In this document: piece after piece, positions 34,982-44,853 of the stretch
Layout: every line of letters begins with the position of its first letter
How positions within the stretch are numbered: the stretch's first letter is position 1
Assembly (NCBI GenBank): GCA_964019695.1
Contig: OZ026516.1
Span: 98,084,368-98,148,367, forward strand
Source of the DNA: Loripinus fragilis
Lineage: Eukaryota > Mollusca > Bivalvia > Lucinida > Lucinidae
Direction of reading: 5' to 3'
Length of the DNA stretch: 64,000 nt
Position numbers and translations under genes: made by a program
Notes under the pieces: model-generated
Database searches by the model: none
Told to the model about the DNA's origin: nothing
The model's input: the letters and a program-made list of their open reading frames with translations, nothing else

Positions 34982-37528
34982 AGTTTAAACAATGTTTACT
35001 TCGAAAGTAGAAAGCATGTTTCAAAAATACAATAATATAAAAACAAATAACTGGATAAGCAATGTCAATGGCATGCCAAGTTTATAGCTGGTGCAATATT
35101 TCAAAAGTATATTTCTACAATTAACAACGTCATATCGTTAGTTTGGTAACGTATCAGCGTCCTGGTGGTTTGCACATGACGCTCAAGCGTTATCAATGCC
35201 ACGATCTTGACAGTATGGTCAAGCCTTGAAATTGTATAAGGTTTTATAAATATATAAAATTGTTAGAGGTTCAATAATGCAGTATTCTGAGAAAGATTAA
35301 TACATGTTAGAAGAAGAGATGAGAGAGAGTGTAAGAGACAGAGAAAGAATAAAAGAAAGCGAGTGAAACTAAATGATGAAAGAGCCTTATAGCGTTATCA
35401 ATGAAATCAGAAACCTAGCACACACAGCAAAGCAATTTGTTCGCCACCCACCCTTAAATCCAGAAAATCTATCAAATAGTGTCAATATAATTTTATTGTT
35501 CTTACTGAGAGAAACGCTTAGAGCGTTTAATGTGTTTCTGCACTGCTTCGAAAATAGATGTATTAACCTCTTCTGAAACAGCGTCAGTGCCAAAATGCAG
35601 AACATCTGTGGTTAGTTCCATGTATGTTTTTTCGTTGTATTGATAAGACCATTTCAGCTCTCATCTGATTATGATGAGGTCATGTCAAAAGGAAGTGTTT
35701 GTTATATTCAATTTCACCACATAAACAAGAAGCTTTTTGTACTAAGTTGCGTCTAGAAAGATGCTGGTTTAATGAACTACATTCTGTTCTAAGACGTGTA
35801 TGCGAGATTTGAACCAGTCGATTACCACAGTCGTAGTATGTGGGTACTTTAGGTGTATAAAGGGTAAGGAGGTCTTTAAATGCGGCTAGAGTATGTGCTG
35901 ATTGGACCGCTTCAGGTAGATAATTCCATGCCTGTAAGGTTGAAGGGACAAAGGATTCTGCATAAGCACGAGTGTTTGCATAATTGATTACATAGTTTGC
36001 AGCATTTTGAAGTCAATAAGATGATAACAACCAAAATGAAGAGGTAGAAGATTTGATAAATAGAGAGGCGATATACAATGAATTATTTTAAAGAACAAGA
36101 AAAAAAATGTGGAGATCCCCTCTCTCAGAGAATTTCAACCATCCATGCTCTTTGTAGAGTTCGTCAATTTCAATAAGTGTTGTGGCTCCAGTGACAATAC
36201 GTCCAGCTTCAAGTTGGATTTTAAAAAAAAACAACATTACACTGTTGTTGCGTATAGTTGTCCCATAGGACATCAGCATATTCTAACAAAGAGCGAATAT
36301 AAGCAAAGTAGAGATATCAGATTGATTGTAATTTTTTTACATTCTAAGAAGATGTATTTGAGACCAAGCAACATTGAGATAAATTCACCCCTAAATGTTG
36401 ATTAGATACAACTTCTTGTATTGGATTAACCCTTCTAGAGAACAATAATGATTCGTTTAAATGGGATTAAATTTTACAAGCCACTGCACTGCCCAATTAT
36501 AGAGTCTTTCTATGTCCAAATTGAGTATATGCGCATCAGAGTCAGAGAAATCAACAATTATATATAAGCTGGTATCGTCTGCAAAGAGACGTATGCTTGA
36601 ATGGATTAACTATATCATTTAAAAACATTATAAAAAGAAGAGGGCAAAGATTGCAGCATTGAGGCACGCTGGCGAGTATCTCAAGCCAACCAGATACACC
36701 ACCAGGTACAACAACTCTTTGAAATCTAGTAGATAAGTAGCTTATAAACCAGTTCAGTAATGGACAATATATATCATGTTTCAATTTAGCAATTAAACCC
36801 CTATGCCAGACCCTGTCGAAGGCTTTACTCATTTCACAAAGTTAAACAGCACAGAATTCTTTTCCTTCGTCCAGAGTCTGGCAAAAGTCATTTTTTCAAT
36901 TCAAAAAGTTGATAAACTGATGAGTTCTCAGCAGTGTAACCAGACTGAAAACAAGTAATAATATTATTGTGTAATTAGTAGTAATGCACGTGTTTATGGA
37001 TTAGTTTTTCCATTGTTTTACAAACATAACTTAGGAAAGATAAAGGCCTATAGCTGTCTACTGAACTGTTATAATCTTTTTTATGGACTGGGCTAACATT
37101 AGCTTTTTTCCAGATATCAGGTACTGTGCAATGTAATAAGGATGTATTGAATAAGTCAGTTAGAACTGCAGCAAGCTCGATAGCTAGTTATTTTAATATT
37201 CGGTTGTTGATTTGATCAGGACCACATACTTTGCCAGTGACAAGTGATTTTAATGAGCTTTGAACCTCCTCAATGGTTAGTTAAATAAAAGAAAGTGAAA
37301 AATTCGATTGTGGAAGTTTAAGAACTGGAATGTTGCTGTCATCTACTTTTGTTTGCGATTGGAAGTACTGGTTAAAAATATTAGTTTTGTCGTTTGGATC
37401 ATTTATGGGATGCCCATTTTGAATGAGCTGTGGTATATCTTCTATTTTGTCTTTACATAAAAGAGTTTTAATAGTTTTCCACCAATCTTTGCTCGAAAAT
37501 TTCCATGACGTATTTTTTCTGAAAGTTA
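34982..37528 (-). mobile_element. 5'-truncated LINE with 9-bp target duplication
   Basis: GCACTGTTT at 34,973-34,981 is repeated at 37,529-37,537. On the minus strand the insert reads, in order: the endonuclease-RT linker (KDWWKTIKTLLCKDKI..., ...NIFNQYFQSQT, 37,500-37,320), RT blocks around MSKAFDRVWHRGLIAKLK (36,832-36,780) with a decayed VPQG.LGPLLF motif, then a C-terminal region whose end carries a CLCGEIEYNKHFLLT cysteine-rich motif (about 35,730-35,690). The 5' end (APE endonuclease) is absent. Several frameshifts. A CR1/jockey-like non-LTR element; clade not fixed. Confidence 0.8.
36551..36832 (-). pseudogene. LINE reverse transcriptase fragment
   Basis: 93-codon stretch of non-LTR RT: FDRVWHRGLIAKLKH, then LLNWFISYLSTRFQRV, and SVPQCCNLCPLLFIMFLNDI where SVPQGS.LGPLLF..Y.NDI is usual. 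The catalytic F/YADD is not intact: the C-terminal CRRYQLIYNC stands in its place, indicating a frameshift or substitutions. Part of the insertion at 34,982-37,528. Confidence 0.85.
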
Positions 37529-37790
37529 GCACTGTTTGAAAAATCTCCAAAGATTCTCAATCCAAAATTAAAATGCTAGTCTACATAGACGCAAGCTAGC
37601 AAATCTGGAGCATGAACTCCAAAGAAACGTTTTCTCGTGACGCAGCACATATATTTGATTATCATTTGAATATTCTAACTCCTTTCCCAGATGTTTCAAC
37701 TGTAATTTACCTGTAACTGTTAGAAACCGCGCCAATTATAAAATCATGCCATGCATGTGAAGAATTGGAATCGAATGCAAAATGCAGCTG

Positions 37791-38333
37791 ATCTGGGGGC
37801 ATTCATCATCGCACGGCTACCTAAGTGCCTAATATTCAATTCACACTCTAGGTAATTTGATGAAAAAGGAAAAGCCTCTATTTAGTTTTGATTTTTATTA
37901 AATTTGGCACCCCCAGCGACCCGCCTTGTAAAATGTAAATGTATTTATTTTTGTACTAACATGCGCATCTTGATTGATCTTGGAAAAAATGTGGCAAATA
38001 ATATGAGTCGTTGTTGATTAACCTAAAATTGTTGATTTATAGATTGATAATAACATACTTTGGAAGGCCCAGAATGCACCAGATTGCACCGTTTATATCA
38101 AAAAATTTCCGGACCCCCCTCGTGTTCGTGCTAGGAGGTCCCCCTGAATTTTAATAAAAAAATGATGAGATCTTACGCATTCTGAGTGTTTCCAAAATAG
38201 GTTTTTATCAACCTAAAAATCATCAATTTATAAATTGCCAGTGATCCCCAGCTCCCTGAAAATAAAAAGACATTCTCCCCAGATCCCCATAACCCCTGTG
38301 GGCCCCAAAACTATTTACACATCTCGATCCAGA
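37791..38333. other. Intergenic with C-rich repeat fragment
   Basis: No gene. About 38,225-38,310 (GATCCCCAGCTCCCTGAAAATAAAAAG, ATTCTCCCCAGATCCCC) repeats the fragment at 2380-2480. Confidence 0.6.
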
Positions 38334-39246
38334 CTAGTAGACTAGCGTGGGCGAGAAGGCTGCAGGAATCAGTGCTGCCTTAAACTCCTCCAGTGTTTGG
38401 CAGTTTTTCACCCTTGTTGGTAGTCGGTTCCAGTAATTGACCATTCTGGGGAAGAAGGAATATTTGTATATGCAGAGGGTAACTGGAGGTCGGTAGAGTC
38501 TGTATGTCTCTCTGGTACGTTGGTCACCAGGACGTAGTATGTTACAATCACCAATGTCAACTAAGCAATGCTGAAGCTTGTATAGCATAATTATGCGCAG
38601 GTTGTACCGCCTCGTTATCAGGGGGATCCAGTTTAGGCTCTGGCTTTTTTGTTTTAAAGTTAAGACTATTTATCTTTTTATTTTTATATTTATTTTACAA
38701 GGTTGTGTCTGATCAAACGCGTTGGTTCATATATCATTACTCAACCAGGTTTCTGTGCCTAGAATAATATCTAGTGATGTTGTATCAATGAGGAATTAAA
38801 TATTTTTACCCATTTTCTGGATGCTCTGGAAGTTGGTGTTCAATATTCGAAGGCTCTTTCTTGTCTTATTTCTTATTTCTAAGTGGAGCAGTCTTGGGTT
38901 AACATGCAGCTTCTGGGCTTCCAATAGAAGAGTGATATTGACTGTTTGGGGTCTGTGGGTCTGGATGATAGGTTTTGACCCCCATCAGCACCTGAGTATG
39001 AGCTTCATGTACTATCTCTGAACGGGATATCATATATCGCATTAGAATGGTTGGATAATGAGCAATCTGGGCAAAAGGACATGGTGCTGAAGTATCTGCG
39101 TAATGCTTGAAAACACTTGTATTCATTCCCAAGCATGATTTCACATGTATTACATGCAATTGGTGGTCTTTCAAAGTCCACCACGACATGACCACATATA
39201 CGACAGGGAAATCTTTGGACCAGGCCAGGGTTCTGTTCAATACCAC
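38334..39246 (-). pseudogene. LINE remnant lacking its middle
   Basis: Minus strand. From 39,220 one frame reads PGLVQRFPCRICGHVVVDF then IACNTCE...CF...MSFCPDC, a PHD-like cysteine array as found at the N terminus of some LINE proteins. Further on (about 38,865-38,725) another frame reads LRILNTNFQSIQ and IDTTSLDIILGTETWLS, the start of an APE endonuclease. Then, skipping the rest of EN and nearly all of RT, 38,588-38,334 encodes an RT C-terminal tail (TYRLYRPPV, then SFFPRMVNYWNRLPTRV and LEEFKAAL). Stops and frameshifts throughout. Either an internal deletion or two abutting copies. Confidence 0.75.
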
Positions 39247-39839
39247 TAATCAGTAATAAAATTAGTATGTGTGACTTCTTCTGTGGGTGGATGACAGGGC
39301 ACAGCCAACTTCAATGCACATAACTCACCCAATAGTAGATTTGAGTTTGACAATCCAATACAAATGCATTAAAACAGGTATAAGAAAACATGAAATGAAG
39401 TGAAGAAAATTGGGTAAACTGTCTTCCTGATGAAGAGCAGCATTCAGTTCTAAACTCTGAACAACGTATGGAGTTGTATTAACAACTGGTTAGCAAAAAC
39501 TACAGCAAACAGCAATCTGGTGAGCAACATGTTGTTTACATGACGTTCACATAGGATTAATGTCAGGTAGACGGAAATGAGGTCAACTGCAAGCGTCTGA
39601 CGGAATGGACATAATCGGTGAGAAAATATAAACGAATCTCGCTGGCGAAGCAGGATTGGGATTCATATGTGATTCAATATAATCTAGGAAGCTTGGTATA
39701 GAATTGGGCTGAGCAGATCTTTCAAAAACACTTGTTTTACAGAGAATATATAGATTACTTTCGGTCCATATATGAGCAAGAACACGAGATTTTGATACTT
39801 ACTTGGTAATGATCTTGATTTAGAAATATAACATTTAGA
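39247..39839. other. Intergenic, nothing recognised
   Basis: AT-rich sequence between two LINE remnants; no gene or repeat recognised. Confidence 0.5.
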
Positions 39840-40161
39840 AATAAAGAATCAAATGAAACCCTAAAAGCTTAAAAGTCTCAAATTAATAAACTATCTGATA
39901 AATTATGAAATAATACAAACGGTTCAAAAGATTGGTGGAAAACCTATCAAGACTTTCGTCAAACATATGCAAACATCATATAAACCCCTACTTAATGTCA
40001 ATAGCAGCATAATAATTATACTCTTATAACACAGACAACGCAACTATTTTGAATGACATATTCACTGAACAATCCTCACTTGAAGATGCACATGAAACCC
40101 TTCCTGCAGAACTTCACATACTTCACATATCCTTTTATGCTGCAGAATCTATTCTTTCATA
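39840..40161 (+). pseudogene. LINE fragment, part upstream of the Gypsy insertion
   Basis: Plus strand, broken frames. SKDWWKTYQDF (about 39,930) and NDIFTEQSSLEDAHETLPAEL then AESILSY (about 40,050-40,161) are the linker between endonuclease and RT of a CR1/jockey-like LINE. The reading resumes after the Gypsy element at 54,227 (RKAAGHNVVYIKW). The Gypsy insertion therefore split an existing LINE. Confidence 0.7.
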
Positions 40162-40284
40162 TGTTGTGGAATTCACATTTGCTGTGACTAGTCTACTATG
40201 TTGGATATTAGCGGAAAATTGATGTAGTTTTGTAAATAACTTGTTTTCTATAATTCTGACTGCAGTTAACATACATGTAAGAAA

Positions 40285-40478
40285 TGAGCACAGAGGCTCA
40301 TTTGGTAGAGTGTTGGACTGGGGATCGAAGGGTTGCTAGTTCGAGACTCACTGCTGGCTAAGTCATTGTGTTGTGTCCTTGAGCAGGACATTTTGCTGGT
40401 TCAACCCAGGTGGACGGGAAGTGGTCCTGACATGATTGTTAAATTGTTAACTTGGATGTAAAGTAACCAAACATGTAA
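40285..40478 (+). mobile_element. SINE-like, tRNA-derived module within the LTR
   Basis: GGCTCATTTGGTAGAGTG (40,295) resembles a pol III A box and AGTTCGAGACTC (40,338) a B box, spaced as in a tRNA. It is followed by GTTGTGTCCTTGAGCAGGAC, a body motif seen in several animal SINEs. The same module is in the 3' LTR (about 52,176-52,369), so it was part of the LTR before this copy integrated. Confidence 0.65.
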
Positions 40479-40487
40479 GTTTTGGAG

Positions 40488-40495
40488 TATAAAAG
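40488..40495 (+). promoter_or_regulatory. TATA box of the Gypsy LTR
   Basis: TATAAAAG just downstream of the SINE-like module, identical in the 3' LTR (52,379-52,386). A plausible start for the genomic transcript, which would give a very long R-U5 region of about 1.8 kb. Confidence 0.5.
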
Positions 40496-42341
40496 AGTGA
40501 TAATCCAATCAGTAAAGCTCATTTTACCTGGCTGGATTATTTCCCTTTGGTAAACTCATTTATGATCAGAACTTTTAAGGAAATCATAACTTTTCAGAGT
40601 TTGAAATCTTTTGGTAATATCAGGTTATGAAATCTTATAATTTTAAGGAGTCTAAATATCTGTTATCAATTTAAACCAGCACAAGTGGACAACTTTTGAT
40701 AAAGAGTGGAAACCTATCTTCCTCTCTAGAAATTCTGCTTATCTTTGTTTCCAAGGTAAGAGCTATTTTTAGCAAGGAATTTTGGGTCTGAGATTAATTA
40801 TGTAAACTTCAGAAACTTTTTACCACCAGAATTATGGACACTTATGAATTGTTGAGAAATGCTTAGTTTTAGTTTTAGATCCTCAAAAATATTAAGTTTT
40901 AGAAAATATTTTGATGAGCCTGAGCCATATTTGGCAATGGAAAGTGATACTTCTGGGATTATACACTATTTCCTGGGTAGAGCAGATAGTTTGGTACTCT
41001 GCCAGGTAGAAGGTTCTATTATTAACCAATCAAAAGGCCAGGATAAGATCAGGTGATCTAGTTACTGAGAATGTGTATTCATTATTAGGAGAGGCACCTG
41101 AGCTGCCCAGTATTCAGCAGGAGATCAGCACAGAGCAAACATATATGAAAGGTATCTGATAAGAATTAATTAATTAATTAGTCCAAGGCATTCCTTGCGT
41201 TTAGGGGGGGGGGGGGGTAGAATACACTTTTCAGTGGGGATTAAAGCAAAACAATATTTGGTAATTTTATTGAGGAGACTTTCTCACTGTTGGAATTATT
41301 AAAATTAATTCTTTTCTCACATATTGTGTAAATTGCATGTTGGTCATTGTTTCAGTCCACACTTTTAATGTCTGAGGTTTTGGGAAGGTTTTTCCTAGAA
41401 CTTGTTAAAGGAAGGTTTCCTTTATCTGCATCCTTAATTAAGAGTGTGTACTAGGAATAATTACTGATAAATGTTGATTTTGCTGCTTAGATAATAAGAA
41501 CAATAGTTCATATTTCTTCCACCTTCATGGAGGGGTGAATCTCCTATGGCAGGTTTTGCCTTTTGTGTGTGAAGTTAGCTGAACTTTTTCAACAAACAGA
41601 AGTTCATATATTGTGAGAGGCAGATTATTAACTCTTTAATTGGGATCATCTTTTTGATTACTAGTGTTCAAATTACATACCGTCTGCTATGAGGGAGTGA
41701 GTTTTATTCCCAAGGCAAGTTTGCCTAGATGCGTCATGTATTTTGAGCATATCTAAAATGTTAGTCGCTTAATTGTGGGACGAAAGAGTGAAAAGTGTAC
41801 TGTCGGTCCTGATCTGGATCCAAACTGAGGTATATAAAATAATTCCGTCCAAAACAAGTTCAGATAGTTTCCCATCTGTTATGAGGGAGTAAGTTCTATT
41901 CCCATAGCAGGTTTGCTTAGATGGAGTAAATGTTCTGAACCACTTATTAATATCTATAGTCAGATACCTACAATACAAGCAAAAGAAATGAGGACCATAG
42001 CTTTCGTTCTGTCTATTTCTTAGTGCCCATTTGACCTGATTTATCCATAGCTGGCATTGGTTAATATCCACTCACATACATGTACCTACATTTATTGTCT
42101 TGTTTGTAAATATACATGCACTAGAGTTAGATAAATCTCTCAACTCAAATTGATTTTGTTATCATTTCTTAAGCCAAAATCCCACTTGTAAAAATTAGAC
42201 TGCTTATCTGGGTGTGAAGTGAACAACCAGTGGTGTCGGCATCCTGACCAGACAAAATTAGATTGTCTGACTGATTAAGGTGATTGTTTAAAAAAAGTTC
42301 TCAAGTGTAGTACAACGCCCGTCAATTATATGACAAATTTT

Positions 42342-42359
42342 TGGTGTCAGAAGTGGGAT
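42342..42359 (+). other. Primer-binding site, tRNA-Leu
   Basis: TGGTGTCAGAAGTGGGAT, six bases after the LTR end. It is complementary to the 3' end of an animal tRNA-Leu (…CCCACTTCTGACA plus CCA) over all 18 positions, by my knowledge of that tRNA. Confidence 0.85.
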
Positions 42360-43145
42360 CTTGGTTTTTTATTTTCCAGTCCTAATTGTACTAGTAGTGA
42401 GCCCATAGGTCCTCTTTCTTTCTTTCTTGCTTTCAAGATGTCCTGCTGAAGTGGTTATGAAATTGATGCATTGTGGCCTTTCATTTTTAATGGAGTGATA
42501 CTGTGCATTAATTTCTGATCTTTGCATTTGTCTGTACTGTGTTCACACCATATTTGGGCCTTCCCACAAGTTTGGTTGATATTAGGGAAGATAAACAAAA
42601 TCATTTATTAGTGAACACAATTGGTCGACAATTTAGAACTTGAAATAAAATTCAAAATCATAAGATGATATGCATTTGAATGAAAAGATAGTGCATAATT
42701 TGTTATTAATTCTTGTGAGCATTTTATGTTTTGATTAGTTAAAAGTTCTTAAGGGATCAAACCTTGCGTTGAAATAGGTTCGTTGTAACCTGTGGTCAGT
42801 CTGACCAATTCAACACATATGGTTTTTTAAGAAATTACATAAAGCTCTAGCTCTAAACATCTGTCCGGTCTGTGAGAATATTAGCAATTGTTAGGGTTCG
42901 TCTGAATCCAGGACAGGATTTGTCCAGCCTAATATTCTTAGTACAAGAGTGTTTCTCTTGTCATTATCTGTGGTCCATGGAGGTAATAGTGGTAGGGTTC
43001 GTGTAATCCAGGCTTGTTTAGCCACCCACGGTGCAACTCATCTCCTTGCATATTCAAGCATAGTTAACATAAATAATACTTATAGTACTATCTTAAAAAA
43101 CAACACGTTTCCAAGATTGAACCAACTACACTTGAGATTACCAGA
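42360..43145 (+). other. Untranslated leader of the Gypsy element
   Basis: About 790 bp between primer site and gag ATG. A TTTCTTTC-type pyrimidine tract lies at about 42,415. Open frames here overlap gag out of frame and are not called. Expected to hold packaging signals, which cannot be recognised from sequence. Confidence 0.5.
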
Positions 43146-44827
43146 ATGGATCTGCGTTCAAGAACACTACCTATGCGGCGAGAAGATGATGAAGATAGTC
43201 AAGAGACTGAAGCACATAGACATAGTGAAGAAAATAGCTTCAATGAATCTTTAGCTTTTCAACGGGATGGGGCTGAAACAACTGTACAGTTTAACCCTGT
43301 TGAAAAGATCAGACCTTCTTTTGATTTCTTAGATGTAGGAAGAGATAGTTCTCCCCCACAAGGAATGGGCACACCACCTATGAGGCATTATGGAGAAGAG
43401 AGAGACTTCGAGACCTCATTGAGGGGATATATGCAAAGAGAAGAAGGGACTTCGAGGTTAACCAATTACAGAGAAGAAACATACAGAAAATCAACTGAAG
43501 AAGATGATGACCTTTTTGAAAAGAGTACAGGAAATCCTTTTCATCCACCTATTGTCAATTATAATGCAGAGGGACGAGATTATTTCCCTGGCCGTGAAAG
43601 AACCTTCAGTCCTGTTCAACAGCAAAGAGAATTGCAGAATAAGTTTATTACTTCAGTTAGGGGGACGAAACCAGATGTTCAGCCGTTGAACAGAGGAATG
43701 TTAAAAGCTGAGAGGAGTTCGACCTGGTATCCGAATGCGCATGCTGGCTTTCGTGATGATGGTGGTTTTCAGCGCCAACATAGAGATGAGGGCAATGGTG
43801 AACACTATCCAACAGTATTTCCTTCCCAGCGTCACAGGAATGAGCCTCTGCGTCATGGTCATTGGCCTTTTGATCCCAATAGGATAAGAGCGTTGGAGGA
43901 AAATTTTGAGCCAAGGCCATTCTTCCCCAGCTTTTCAGGGAAACAAGAGGAGTGGGAATCCTCAACAGATGATCACCTCAAAAGCAGAGAGAGCAGCTAC
44001 TTTTGAGCCTAAAGGACGAGGCATTAAACTTTGCTGCCAACTTAACTCCTGACATAAGAAATAACTATTTCATGTTCATCCAAGCATTAAAAGAAAGATT
44101 TGCACACACAACTCCAGCAGAGACAGTTAGGGCAAGCCTAAATAACATAAAGAAGAGTCCTAAAGAGAGCATTCAGGAATACGCTTCAAGAGTTCGAACA
44201 TTAATGGAAAAGGGGTGTCCAGATATAGGAAGTACAGAGACCTTCAATCAGATGACAATGTATCACTTCCTCCAAGGTCTACCAGATCAGGCTATTGCTT
44301 ACGAAGTGCTTACCAAGAGACCCAGTAATTTAACAGAAGCCATTGACATGATTACTTGGCACGAGTGCTGTAAAGAATCTACTAAGAAGAAGGCAGGGCT
44401 GCGCCAAGTGAACACATATCAAGATCCATCTTATGTATACACTTACCACAGTGCTGATTGTGAGGAAAATGAGGTGAGAAGACTGAATGGAAAGAAATTC
44501 GTTACAGAGGAAAGGCTCATCCAGTTTGGCCATGACCTCAAAATGACTATAGAAAACCTTCTCAAGAGTGACAAAGCTAAGACTGATGAGCAAACAGAAA
44601 ATACCTGTAGTACTGAAGAGAAACTTCCCCAGAGGTATGAGAGAAGAAATATTATATGCTATTCATGCCAGGAAGAAGGTCATATTTCAACTCGCTGTCC
44701 TTATAAGGACGACAAGACAAATCAGCGTGGTAAACAGAGACGTCCAAACCAAGAACATACAAAGAAAGACCAGTCGGAAAACTCCAAAGGGCTGAGCCAG
44801 ATGGCCTTGCCTCAGCCCCTGCTGTAG
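43146..44827 (+). pseudogene. gag: gag of the large Gypsy element, frame-broken
   Basis: Starts at ATG 43,146. The first 286 codons form an Arg/Glu-rich, charged N terminus ending at the conserved FSGKQEEW motif that opens the capsid-like retrotransposon gag domain. The frame then stops (TGA 44,004-44,006). The downstream frame (to TAG 44,825-44,827) carries the rest of the capsid-like domain (LLLSLKDEALNF, then ALKERF) and a CCHC zinc knuckle, CYSCQEEGHISTRC. The shift falls in an AG dinucleotide run (about 43,986-43,993), consistent with a 2-bp length change. The stretch between the W and the SLKDEAL block is also shorter than usual, suggesting a small deletion. The protein would package element RNA in cytoplasmic particles. 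Confidence 0.85.
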
Positions 44828-44853
44828 CTGAACTTTAACGGCAGTTAACGGAA

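Larger units (their letters stand above)
34340..37790 (+). repeat. Composite repeat block, copy 2, split by a LINE
   Basis: Repeats the order of 31,190-33,375 (ACAAGAGGGCCTTCGGGCCA at 34,472; AACATGGTAGAGGTCCA at 34,708; ATTCACCACCCAAAG at 34,790; TATGTTTCTTTGCTACACTG at 34,939; then CTCCAAAGAAACGTTTTCTC at 37,617 and GTTAGAAACCGCGCCAATTATA at 37,718). The two halves are separated by the insertion at 34,982-37,528. A region between the ATG-gtagaggtcca and ATTCACC segments is shorter than in copy 1. Confidence 0.7.
40162..42335 (+). repeat. 5' LTR of the large Gypsy element
   Basis: 2,174 bp, TGTTGTGG...ATATGACA, unusually long for Ty3/Gypsy. It contains a tRNA-derived SINE-like module (40,285-40,478), a TATA box (TATAAAAG, 40,488-40,495), (TTAA)n at about 41,166 and a 12-14-G run near 41,204. 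The minus-strand 100-codon frame at 41,769-42,071 recurs in the other LTR but has no recognisable domain. Confidence 0.95.

Noticed and set aside
38821..39021. Plus-strand hydrophobic ORF
   Set aside because: It is antisense to the LINE remnant, which accounts for this stretch.
41769..42071. 100-codon minus-strand ORF repeated at 53,660-53,962
   Set aside because: It lies in the LTR, so its duplication is explained by the LTR pair; no recognisable domain, and substitutions between copies do not favour synonymous changes by eye.
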